A DNA stretch of 64,000 nucleotides, from NCBI RefSeq assembly GCF_030052815.1, contig NC_079505.1, positions 4,347,395 through 4,411,394 of the forward strand. Direction: 5' to 3'. Shown here one piece after another: positions 12,964 through 24,100 of the stretch (its first letter is position 1; each line of letters begins with the position of its first letter). Source of the DNA: Hevea brasiliensis (lineage: Eukaryota > Streptophyta > Magnoliopsida > Malpighiales > Euphorbiaceae). The notes beneath the pieces are model-generated. The model worked only from the letters and a program-made list of their open reading frames with translations. It had not been told where the DNA came from and searched no databases. The position numbers and the translations under genes are program-made.

Positions 12964-13452
12964 TTTGTTATTCAAAAATTTTCGGAATTTTTAGATAAAT
13001 TTTTTGTATATTTTTTTAATTTTGGCCTATTCTATCAAAATTAAAAGATTGTATAAATTTGCTAAAATGTGATGAGTCTTTTTTTTTTTTTTTCAATAGG
13101 CCATATTAATATAGTTAGAATGAAAAAGGAAAAACAAGACAATGTGACATTTTATATTTTTTAAAATTATTAAGAAAGTAAGGTCGATCTTTATTTTAAT
13201 ATAATAATAAAATTATTAGTAAATTATGAGAATTTTTTAAATTTCATAAAAAAAGTATTAATTTATCATCTGTGTTGATTCTCATACAGATTTTTTTCAT
13301 CCAACACCATTATAAAAAAAATTAAGATTTCTTTATTATTTAGCTTCCTTTGAATTAGTAAAATATACTTTTGGCCCATTAAATATTTTCACATAGTTGT
13401 ATTAGTGTTGAATTAAAATTATGAATAATATATCTAGTTACTTTCTTCTCTA

Positions 13453-13489
<37 letters not shown>

Positions 13490-13520
13490 TTTCATTTGCA
13501 AGTTTTTTGGCATGGCCATT
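12964..13520. other. AT-rich DNA left of the Gypsy element, with a CT microsatellite
   Basis: It holds the third foldback arm (to about 13130) and (CT)n at 13457-13486. The last tens of bases before 13521 may be the left part of a dispersed repeat whose right part resumes at 37191. Confidence 0.5.
13457..13486. repeat. (CT)n microsatellite
   Basis: Fifteen CT units. Confidence 0.9.
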
Positions 13521-14391
13521 TGATGTGCCATATGATAACATGAGATACGAGGGCCCATTGACTAAGTCCAAAAGCAAGCTCATTACTTTACTTACTTGTA
13601 TTCAAAATTAAAAAAGTTGGGCTGGACTTAGCAAGTCCATGGGGCATGTGAGATAGGTGCATGCTAAAATATTTGAGCTTAAGTTAAAATAAAGATAATG
13701 GGCTGATTATAAAGAAAACAAGTCCATATGTGTGTAAAAGGCCCCTATTTACTGTTTGGAATTGACCAAGTCAAAGAAATCAGAAGGAGATTGAAATATA
13801 TTTCAATTAAGGAAGGAAATAAGGTTGAAAAGTCACTAAATCTCCTCAAATTCGTGCATCACTCTATAAGCAGATTTCTGAAGTGTTTCTTTTAAAAAAT
13901 TCAATATTATTTTCTATTTAGAAGACTATTCAAACTTCCTATTTAGTAACCTTGCTATTTTCCTTTATAGTATTTGTAATTAGCCTATATAAAGGCTAAC
14001 TCTTGTAAGCTCAAAACATTCTGAATTTTAATCACAATAGCAAGTGCTGCTTTTTCTTTTTTATTAAATATTCTTTGTTTGTGGTGAAGTCTTGACTTAT
14101 CACAAGAAGTTACTTGTGTAGCGTCTTGATTGGGATTATATTCTTTGTGGCGATATTACTCTTATCAAAGCTTACATTCCATAGTTATCTTCTTATTTTT
14201 GCCTTTTATTACTGTTGCATCTTAAATCATAAAATACCAAAAAGAAATTCCTTTCTTTTTTTTCTGTTGAAGTTGAATTTGGTGTTATATTGCTTAATTT
14301 TGGCTTATTCTTGTTCCTTGATTCATTCAAGAAAAATTTCTTATCTTTCATAACTAATCAATTTTCATTCTCTCATTCACAAGGCACGTCA
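13521..14391 (+). repeat. 5' LTR of Gypsy element A
   Basis: Starts tgatgtgcca and ends aaggcacgtca. The same 871-base unit recurs at 36320-37190. A short frame at 14114-14353 recurs in both LTRs and is not a gene. Confidence 0.92.
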
Positions 14392-14394
14392 GTT

Positions 14395-14407
14395 TGGTAT
14401 CAGAGCC
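14395..14407 (+). promoter_or_regulatory. Primer-binding site of element A (tRNA-Met type)
   Basis: tggtatcagagcc begins three bases after the 5' LTR. It matches the complement of the plant initiator tRNA-Met 3' end used to prime minus-strand synthesis. Confidence 0.9.
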
Positions 14408-14515
14408 TTAGTTAAGCAGCACCTTGAAGCCTTTGGGTTGCAAACACATGAGGGAGTGAACCAACCTGTCCTTTAACCGAGTGAAACACTTAGTGAGTTT
14501 GATTGCGATAGCAAC

Positions 14516-15540
14516 ATGTTTGATGAAGGAAAAGTGGCTCTGCCAGTTCCAAGAGTTCTCACATTGGATCAAGCACATATGCTAAGACTTGAAAGACAGC
14601 AGAATGCAATGCAAGAGCAAATTGCTCAAATCAGACAAGCTTTGACAAGACTAGTTGCACTCCAACCACAAAGAGAGCGCAATGGTCCTAGGCAAGAAGG
14701 GCATGGTGATGATGATGATGAAGAACCAGGAGTTGAAGAAGGTGCTTATGATCAACGCCTGCCTAGGCGTTCACATGGCAAACGAGACAATATCAATATG
14801 AAGATTCCAACTTTTGGAGGTACCAGCTCACCGAAAGAGTACCTAGATGGGTACAAAGAGTCGATAAAATTTTTGAGTATCAAGAGTACAGTGAAACAAA
14901 TAAGTGCAAACTTGCTGCCATTGAGTTTATTGATTATGCAAACTTATGGTGGGAGAACGTGAAGGCTCAAAGACGTAGGGATGGGCTTGATGATGTACAA
15001 ACTTAGCGTAAGATGAAAAGAATCATGGAGAAGTGATTTGTACCTGAATATTACAAACAGGAGTTGTATATCAAACTCCAAAGTTTGCGCCAAGGTGGAA
15101 TGTGTGTGGAAGACTATATTAAAGAATTTGAGATGTTGATGTTGAGATGTGATGTGAGGGAACCACAAGAACAAACCATTGCCCATTTTCTTGGTGGTTT
15201 GAATTATGAAGTTGCTAATACTGTTGAATTGCAACCATATGTGTTTTTGCAGGATGTGATCAAACTTGTCATTAAGGTTGAAAGGCAAAGAATGAAAGGT
15301 GGATACAAGGGCACTACTACCAAAGCATTAACAAAACCTTCTAACACTATCACCCCACTTACTAGTGATAAAGGTGGCATGAAGAAGCATGATAAAGGGG
15401 AGAGCTCTACCAAAGCACCAGTTAGTGTAAGCAAGGGCAAGTAGAAGGAAGTAGATCCAGCCCCTCCCAAAAGAAGTAGAGACATAAAATGCTTCAAGTG
15501 CCTTGGCCATGGACACATTGCTTCAGAATGACCCAACAAG
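14516..15540 (+). pseudogene. Broken gag of element A
   Basis: The capsid/nucleocapsid precursor starts at 14516 (MFDEGKVALP, then a coiled-coil-like stretch LERQQNAMQEQIAQIRQALT and an acidic patch). IPTFGGTSSPKEYLD near 14806-14850 is the usual gag N-terminal motif. A frameshift near 14850-14860 moves the remainder (LWWENVKAQRR, EDYIKEFEMLMLRC) into the frame of 15064-15444. In-frame stops lie at about 15004, 15034 and 15442. The zinc knuckle CFKCLGHGHIASE follows, with its last Cys codon replaced by a TGA stop at 15529-15531. It cannot make a full Gag. Confidence 0.85.
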
Positions 15541-15546
15541 AGAGTA

Positions 15547-16098
15547 ATGGTGTTGAGGGAAGCCCAATGGGAGCTAGAGAGTGAAGATGAGACTTGCGAG
15601 GAGGAAGAGAATCAAGAAGCATATGGTGATGAGGAAGTAGAGTATGCTGATGTTTGGGAGATGTTAGTGGTCAGAAGAACCTTAAGTGCAGTTGTAACAA
15701 AAAAGGAAGAGCAAAGAGAGAACATCTTCTATACCGGATGCACTATTCTCAATAAGGTATGTAATGTCATTATTAATGGTAGTAGTTGTACTAATGTTGC
15801 TTCTATTATCTTAGTGGAGAAACTTAATTCGTCCATCTTAGTGCATCCTCATCCTTATAAATTGCAATGGTTGAATGATGATGGTGATGTTAAAGTGAAT
15901 AAGCTAGTAGTTGTTCCTTTCTCCATAGGCAAGTATAAAGATGAAGTTGTGTGTGACATTGTGCCTATGAATGCTAGTCATTTGTTGTTAGGGAGGCCAT
16001 GGCAATTTTATAGAAGGGCTGTGTATGATGCATTTAAAAATACTTATTCTTTTATGAAGGATGGGAAAAGAATTGTATTAACCCCTCTTAGTACCTAA
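15547..16098 (+). pseudogene. Element A protease region, probably inactive
   Basis: In the same frame as the gag tail. Motifs typical of a retropepsin-like domain: CTILNKVCNVIINGSSCTN, an LVVVPFSIGKYKDEV strand and HLLLGRPWQF. The active-site loop reads NGSS where an Asp is expected, so the catalytic aspartate appears lost. The frame ends in a TAA at 16096-16098, although the reading frame of the RT continues after it. Confidence 0.8.
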
Positions 16099-16170
16099 CA
16101 AATACATCAAGAGCAGCTAATTAGTAAAAAGGAAAAGAAAGAGAGTCTGTTTCTCAACAAGGGGGATGTT

Positions 16171-16588
16171 TTGAAGGCTATCACTAACCATAATTTTATT
16201 TTTGCGCTTATTGTTAAAGAATTGCTAGAATCTAATTACATTACAGTTCCTCCTATGGTGGCTGAACTATTGGAAGAATTTAGAGATATTTTTCCTAAAG
16301 TGATGCCAGAAAGACTACCTTCCCTTCGTGGCATTGAGCATCAAATTGATTTAATTCCTGGAGCAGCATTACCAAATAGACCAACCTACAGAAGTAATCC
16401 GAAAGAGGCTAAGGAGTTGCATAAACAAGTCATGGAGCTGTTGAAAAAGGGCTATGTTCATGAATCCATGAGCCCATGTTCTGTTCCAGCTTTATTAGTG
16501 CCCAAAAAGGATGGTTCCATGCTTATGTGTGTTGATAATAGGGCCATTAACAAAATCACTATAAAGTATCGCTATCCCATTCCTACCA
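16171..16588 (+). pseudogene. Element A reverse transcriptase, N-terminal part
   Basis: Encodes the RT fingers region: EFRDIFPKVMPERLPSLRG, HQIDLIPGAALPNRPTYR, LLKKGYVHESMSPCSVPALL, VPKKDGSMLMCVDNRAINKI, RYPIPT. The frame is cut by solo LTR E at 16589. It does not rejoin exactly after E: roughly 70 residues of the RT palm expected between YPIPT and [13 protein letters not shown] are missing, so a deletion had already happened or accompanied the insertion. Confidence 0.9.
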
Positions 16589-19500
16589 TGTCACACATTA
16601 CCCCTCTGTAAGGTATAACATGATCCCGTAGAATACCTAATGAACTACCGCACTTCACCTACCGATAACTTATTAAGTACCCTATAAGGGATTTTAAAAC
16701 AATCTTCTTACTTTTGTTAAGTGGTGAGCATTTTCTAATTGGTATTTAAAACATTTAATTAACATTAAAACTAGTTAATATTTTTGGTCTATTTTATTTC
16801 TCCGCAAATTTTATAAAAATTTTGTCAGAGTTCCTTCTGTATTTTGAGAAAACAGTTCTTCAAATATCTGAAAAAAAGCACTTCTAAAAATTTTCTCAAC
16901 CACTACTTCAATTTCACAATCAATCTCAACAATTTCTCAAATCTCAAAATTCAACAGTCAACATTTCTCAATTTTCAAAATTCAATCATCAGTAAAATAA
17001 TATCTATCAATCTCATTCAAATTAAAATAAAACATTTCCATTTATTAAAGACAACAATCTATATATATACATCATACCAAAATCTACAGTATGAAAATTT
17101 AAACTAAATTTTATTACAACTTTATACAAATTTTGTACAAACTGCTCAAGACTGATTTACATGTCCATACATTTATGTGCAATACATACATCAAAATAAA
17201 TATTTACAGGCATGGTATAAATTATACCCGATAACTTCAAGCTGATAAATCCTCAATTTTCAGCAGCTCAGTCTGCTGCTCCTCTAGTCTCTATATCTGC
17301 GACAGCAATAAAAGCTATCGCTGAGTACTAGGACTCAGTGGTGCACAACATACTAAAATAATCTTTATGCAGAACTTAAATCACATTTATTCAAAAATTT
17401 GACTGAACATGAGAATTAAATACAAATCATGCATTATGAGATTTTAATCCCAAACAATTTCATTTTGAAGTATCAAATCATATTTCATAAAATCCACAGT
17501 TAGTTCACGCCATTCGAAACAAATAGAATCTCAATAGCCAGAGGCTAAAGAGAAATCACATCACAAGGCTAGCTAGCTCAAATGTATGGATATCCATTCA
17601 CATCCTCTTCTATTGGCACACCTCAACACTTCTCCAGAGAATGAATTAAAATTCGAAACTAATTACCCCCACTAGTCGTGCTAGTGAGGTGTTCAAATAT
17701 ATGGGCATGACATTGTGGTTTCAAAACTTATCTTAACAATTTGCTAAACATTGTCATTTCAAATATACACAGTAACTTTCACAATTTAAATCAAAACATC
17801 ATAAATAAGGTCACAATACTTTCAACAATTCAAAGCAAAAGTAAAATGCATATTTCATTCACTTAATCAATGAATTTTAAAGCATAGTGATGTTGTGCAC
17901 AAACCTCAAGCGAGTCGCCTCTTGGCCTTGACTCGGTTCCTAGGGTTCTTTCCCGGTATTCTTTTCAATTGAAACACACAAATTTACAGTGTTTCAGTAC
18001 CATAACTTAGCATAAATCCAAAAATAAATTTAACTTCACTTTTACCTAGCTATAACATGCTAAACTCGACGTTCTTGAAATTTTGTGTTTCGGGTTACTA
18101 TTTACTACACTATTCAAGTCAAATTGTTGACTTTCTAAGGCTTAATAGGTATGGGAATTCCAACTTCACCCACATACCACATTTTGGTCACTAAATTTTT
18201 TGGTTTTGGTTATTTATTCAAATTCTAAGTCTTTTTGGTAAATTTGATAATTTTCTGTTTTAGAGTCTAAGGTTGCACTATTCCATTGGTCACTTTACTG
18301 TTGGAATTTGGAAAAAATTTCTTCATAGAAAATGTTCCCTATTGTCTTAAGTTTATTATCCTTTTTGAATCACTCCAATTGGAGTTTTGTAGCTCAAGTT
18401 ATAGCCATTTGAACCATAGCTGCCGGATTAGACACAACCCAGAATTCTGGGCAATTTTTGGTGCTGGCAGTTTTGGGTCACCAACTTGGGGTGGCCAAAT
18501 GACTTAGTTAATGGCATAATTTGAGTTGGTGTTCTTCATGAAAGTTTTAGGTCTATATCTCATCTAACTACTGGTAAAATTTCAGATCATTTTGACCTTC
18601 CTAGCTCATGTTATGGGCAAATGAATAAACACTGTTCATTTGGTCAGTTTGCAGAGGGACAGACTGAGATTTTTCAAGTTTGGTCAATTTGTTCACTAGG
18701 TTTTGGTCACTTTTTGGGCATGCTTCCTAAATGAAAATTGTGTCATTTAGTGTCTATTTTCATTCCCAATTGGTCCCATACCAATTGGACTTGTAAAATT
18801 TCATTTTGGTCCCTTAAAAGAAATTTGGTCATGCTGCCAGCAGCATGACCATACTCCATCCGAATTTGGCCTTAACTCCCACCATTCCAACACACTTCAT
18901 TTGGTTACAAATGATCATTTTTCACTTCACATTAGGTCAAAGACATCATTTACCACTTCCTCACATTTTTTGTCTCTAAATCCTAATGTTCAAAACCCTA
19001 ATTCACGAACTCATGCATTTAGCTACTTTCAAAGTCTTTAATCCTAACCATTCAACTAATTAAAGTTCCTATACCCATTAAAACCATTCAAATCATGCAA
19101 ATCACCCTCCCCTTCATTCTAGCTGAATTTCAACTTAGTCCCTCAACAATTTGTTTCATTTCATTTTAAGTTTATTTCTATGTTCTTGATGTTATACACA
19201 CACTAATTAAACTAAAAATTTGAAGTTTGCATTACTAACCTTGCTTGGAGGGTTTTTAAGCTTCCCTTTCTTCAAGTCTTTCTTCTTCTTTTTACTCTCT
19301 AATGCTTCCTCAACATGTAAAGAGAATTTTTAATGTTGGGACTTTGTGAATTTATGGAAGAGAGTGGGGAAATTTAAGCTTTCTTTCCCTTAACAATGGT
19401 GGAACATGGTGAAGGAATGGAGAGAGAGATGGGGCGGCAACAAGGTGAGGAAGAACACTTTTGATCCTTTTTTTTTTCTTTTCCTTTTTGTTTTTATGTC

Positions 19501-20126
19501 TTTAGGAAGACCAAAAATCTAATTAATTAAATATATTAATTATTATTTTTATGGCATCATGCATGATGTCATCACCTTTTTAACTTTTTTATTTTCTTTT
19601 TTTTTTCTATTTATTTTTCTATTAGCTCTTTAATTTAATTCTCGATTTTGAAATTTTCTTTTCTTCCATTTTAATTGACAGTTAGGTCAGGAGTCAGCTC
19701 TCGGGGTCAATTGACCAAATTGCCCATCGTGATTTTCTCGGTTTGCAATTAATTCAATATTTCTTCCGGCTCCCTAAATTGATTATTTGACTGGCTTAAC
19801 AGTTCTTTTTCGTGATTTTCTCTTTTCCACTGTGTTTATAATAATCCTAAGGACCGCAGCGTCACATTTTACGGTTCGAAATTTGAGTTTAAAATGACTT
19901 CGCAGTCCTTCCCGAGAAGGTCACCCATCGCTATGACTCTCAACTCGTTTAACTTCTTATGTTCTGTTTTTCTTATTTATACTTAACTAATTAACAATTA
20001 CTAATTATTTGTGTTTATAGCTTATCTAGTTGTCATAAGTGTGGTTCTAATCCCCTTAATTGTCCGGACCAACACTGATCACCGGAACAGTGAAATATAC
20101 CAGGCTATACAAATAGGAGTGTAACA
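16589..20126 (-). mobile_element. Solo LTR E (same family as D), inserted in the RT of element A
   Basis: The 3,538-bp unit starts tgtcacacattac and ends ggagtgtaaca, flanked by tacca and tgcca, a 5-bp TSD with one mismatch. It matches D along its length (cgtag after the start, ttgactttctaaggyttaat, ggtcaggagtcagctctcgg, caccggaacartgaaatata). It has no protein motifs; short frames inside are accidental. Read inverted, its start (tgttccggtga, gtcggtccggac) resembles the start of the B-family LTR, so E is a related long LTR lying antisense to A. Confidence 0.85.
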
Positions 20127-21125
20127 TGCCACTTCATTGGTAAATTTGTGGTTGTTTATTTTGATGATATTCTGATTTATAGCAGGAGTTTTGAAGATCA
20201 TCTCAAGCATCTAAGGGCTATTTTTGAAGTTCTACACCAAGAAAAGTTGTATGCGAACATCAAGAAGTACATTTTTTGCCACTATCAAGTCACATTCCTT
20301 GGCTTTGTGGTATCCAAACATGGCATGGAGGTAGGCAAAGGGAAGGTGCAAGCAATACTAGAATGGCCAGTACCAACTACAATCTTGGAGGTGAGAAGTT
20401 TTCATGGCTTAACCTCTTTCTACAGGAGGTTTGTAAAGAATTTCAGCACCATCATGGCCCCTATAACAGAGTGCTTAAAGAAGGAAGGGAAATTTAATTG
20501 GAGTGAAGCTGCCCAAAAGAGTTTTGAACTCATCAAAGCAAAACTAAACTCTACTCCAATACTTGTATTGCCGGATTTTTTGAAGACCTTTGAGGTAGAA
20601 TGCGATGCTTCCAGAGTGGGAATTGGGGTTGTTCTAATGCAAGAAAGGCGTCCCATTACTTATTTCAGTGAAAAGTTGAATGGAGCTAGTTTGAACTACT
20701 CAACCTATGAAAAAGAGTTTTATGCTCTTGTTCGTGCCTTGGAGACTTGGCAACACTACCTCTTGCCAAGAGAGTTTGTTGTCCACACAGACCATAAGTC
20801 CTTGAAGCACCTAAAAGGACAAAGTAAGCTAAACAAGCGGTGTGCCAAATGCGTGGAGTTTCTTGAATCATTCCCATATGTAATCAAGTATATGAAGGGA
20901 CACCCCAACATTGTGGCCGATGCATTATCTAGGAGGTATGCCTTAATCTCTTTGCTAAATACTAAGTTTTTGGGATTTGAATTGATGATTAAGTAATATA
21001 AGTCAGATAGGGACTTTTCTTCTATCTATGATTCTTGCAAAGGGAAAGTCTTTCAAAGATTCTACCAACATGATGGCTACCTCTTTAAAATAGGAAAGTA
21101 GTGTATTCCCAACTGTTCTATCAGA
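20127..21125 (+). pseudogene. Element A RT C-terminal part and RNase H
   Basis: Resumes the RT at [20 protein letters not shown] (catalytic YFDD) and runs through the connection ([34 protein letters not shown]) into an RNase H ([60 protein letters not shown]). A TAA at 20994-20996 ends the main frame. The following stretch (GYLFKIGK, then a stop, CIPNCSIRE) leads to the integrase and is cut at 21130 by element B. Confidence 0.9.
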
Positions 21126-21130
21126 GAATT

Positions 21131-24100
21131 TGTAACACCCTTACTGTAGTAATTTCATACATTCTACTGTTCCGGTTATCGGTGTTCGTTCGGATAGCTA
21201 GAATTTCTGGAAAAATATTTAGACTAGAGTAAGGAATCATAAATAACTCAAATAATAATAAGAAAAATTTAGGAAAAATTTTAGAAATAAAATACAACCA
21301 AGTTAAATGAGCCGGTGCCCTAGCGATGGGTAACCTAGTGGGAAGTTGCAGTCTTCGCAGCTAGGAGCCCTAAACCCAGAAGAAAATTTATAAAATAATT
21401 TTTGGGACTCTAAAGAAGAGTCATTGAGGTTTCTATGGCATTAGAATGTCAAGAAAATACTTAGAAAAATTTTTAGATCGGCACAGATGATTTTGGCTCA
21501 ATAAGCCAAACGGAGGGCATTTTAGTCATTTCGTCTTCAGAGATGATTTTTGGCCGACTTGTCCAATTAAGTAAATAATTATTATGATCCAAAATATGAA
21601 TTAATATTGATAAAAATTTAATTGAAAATAAGTAAAAGATGGAAGAAAGAAAAGAAAACAAAAATGAAATAAAAATCAAATTTATGGCATAGGATGATAC
21701 AATTAAAACCCTATCAACCAATCATATTTAATCAAGCATAAGAATAAAAGTCAAAAGACCCTAAATTAAACCAAAATTCTGCATTTTCTTCCTTGTACCC
21801 ATTTTGGCCAAAAATCTCTCATCTCTCTCTTCCATGAAAATTTTCTTCATCTCTCTTAATTTTCATTGATTTCCCTCCACAAAACCCTAAACCTTCTTCA
21901 TTAAAACTTATCTACACCACTTGGGAAGGTGTTTGGCTGCCAAGAAAACCAAAGAAAGTGAAGGAAAGTGAAGGGTAGAAATTCATCCAAGAGGTTAGTG
22001 CTAATTTTCTTGCTTCCACTCTTTTCTAAGCATGAATTTAAGTAGAGTTAAGTTGAAAATTTGAAGAAAAATGAATTAAAGATGCATGAACTTGCCCCAT
22101 GAAATTTCGGCAGCCTTAGGGTACCTAGAGTTTCATCAACTTGATTGCATAATGTTATGTATGGCTGTCATTGAACATGATTTTGGTGTTTTAATTCATG
22201 GATTTTGTGTGTATGAAGAATTGTAGTTGTTAGAGTTAGGGTTTGGGGCACAAAATTTGGATTTGCTCATATGTTAGTGAATGGGAGTTCTAATGGTCAA
22301 TTAGTGACCATTTGGCTGTGTATGATGAGGAATTGAAGTGAATTGTAGCTTTGGATTTGAGGTTGGGTGTGCTGCCTTGAGTACCCTGTAGGTCTGGATG
22401 TGAGTCCAGCATGTTTGGGCAGCTATAACATGGATTGTGTAGGTTCAATTGGTGCAAAGCCAATTGGACATGAAATTAGACACATAATGGCACAACTTTG
22501 ATGAAGGAACCCTGTCCAGAAACCAAACTTAGAATGCCCTAAAAATTGACCAAATCAGGGTAACACACATTTTACCTGGGCAAAATGACCAAATGAACAG
22601 TGTTCATTCATTTGGTCATAACTCAGTGTAGAAAGGTCCAATTGATTTGAAATTTATGTCAATAAAAAGTTTAGACAATTTAGAACAACTTTTATGTTGA
22701 ACACAAACTCTAATTCTGGACTTAACCTGTGACACCCCTTACCCGTCTACAGTATATCCGAGTAAGATATGTCACACGGTGTACCGGAACACTCTATTTT
22801 ATCTCAATCATTTTTATTCTTCCTTAATTAATTTTTATCATAGTTTTGAATATAACTTGTGAAATATAATTCATTTAAGTCATTTATTGAAATTATAATT
22901 TATTTAAGGTTCCGAAAATTTTATAGAAAATTCGCAGTAAGCTAAAAATGGAGAAAACAGTTCTTCGAAACCTGTGAAAAACACTTCCAATATTTTCAAT
23001 CAATCCCAAACTCCATTTCATCAACAAAATCTCAATATGTTTTTCAACAACATTTCCATTTCTCAATCATTCATCTCATATGATAATCATGTAAAAGTCA
23101 TAAATAAATGTTCACTTTTTCATTCATAAACACAATTTCTACTATTTACATTAATACCAAAATACATTACATAAGTTTCAATTACATATGAGAAAATAAA
23201 AGTTAATTACAAAATATCAAAATAAAAGCTAGTGTCCTACCAATGCAATCGATGACGGTGAGGTGACACGGACACTATGCAGTGCGCAGGAGGTCTCACC
23301 CGGTCGTGGTCTACTGGGCTCTCGATCAAGATCTCGGAACCTACGCGTGGCAAAGCAACGCGCTAAGCAATAATGCTTAGTGGTGCCAATAATAAAATAA
23401 AAATAATAGAAAATAAATATGCAGTGAATGTATCGATGTCTTATTGCAAATAAATTTTCGATGAGTATTTGTAGTCTTACTTATTTTGTACTTGTTATAT
23501 TCATTATTTCATTAAATTTATCCACTTTCATTTTTGGTTGCCCAAGTAACCTATCTTTGAACGGATTTGGATAAATGGGTAAGCGCACTGGGTATCAAGT
23601 ACCTCAGGCCATCACACCATCGGTCACATATGTGTCTCCCGATGTGCAACAAAACAGCTAATAAGCTGTAATAACATTAGGCACAAGGCCAAGTATCAAC
23701 ATAATATCAGAATGGCTAAAAGCCATGAAATCCTGAGAATGGCATAATGCCATGTGCGATCGCTAATCAACCCTATTGGCATGCCAAACAATCCAAACCA
23801 ATCTTGTTAGGTATACTAGGGCATTTGACACTGTTGAATTTTTCAATTTTTGAGTTTCAAGTTTTGGTGTTACTATTCCCTTCATTAGTCAACAAAAATG
23901 TTGACTTTTGCATAGAAAATAGGTACATTGGTTTTAACACTCCCAACATACCACATTTTGCATTCAAAATTTGTTGGTATTGGTTACCAATACCATTTCT
24001 AAGCTTAAAATTAATGGAGCAGAATTTTCAGTTTTCATACCCTATTTTTACTGTTCCATTAGTTACTGTTGCAGTGGGAATTTGGGAAAATGATAAACAT

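Noticed and set aside
14395..14407. Possible tRNA fragment
   Set aside because: tggtatcagagcc matches only the 3' end complement of tRNA-Met; position after an LTR marks it as a primer-binding site. The same applies at 27844 and about 51730.
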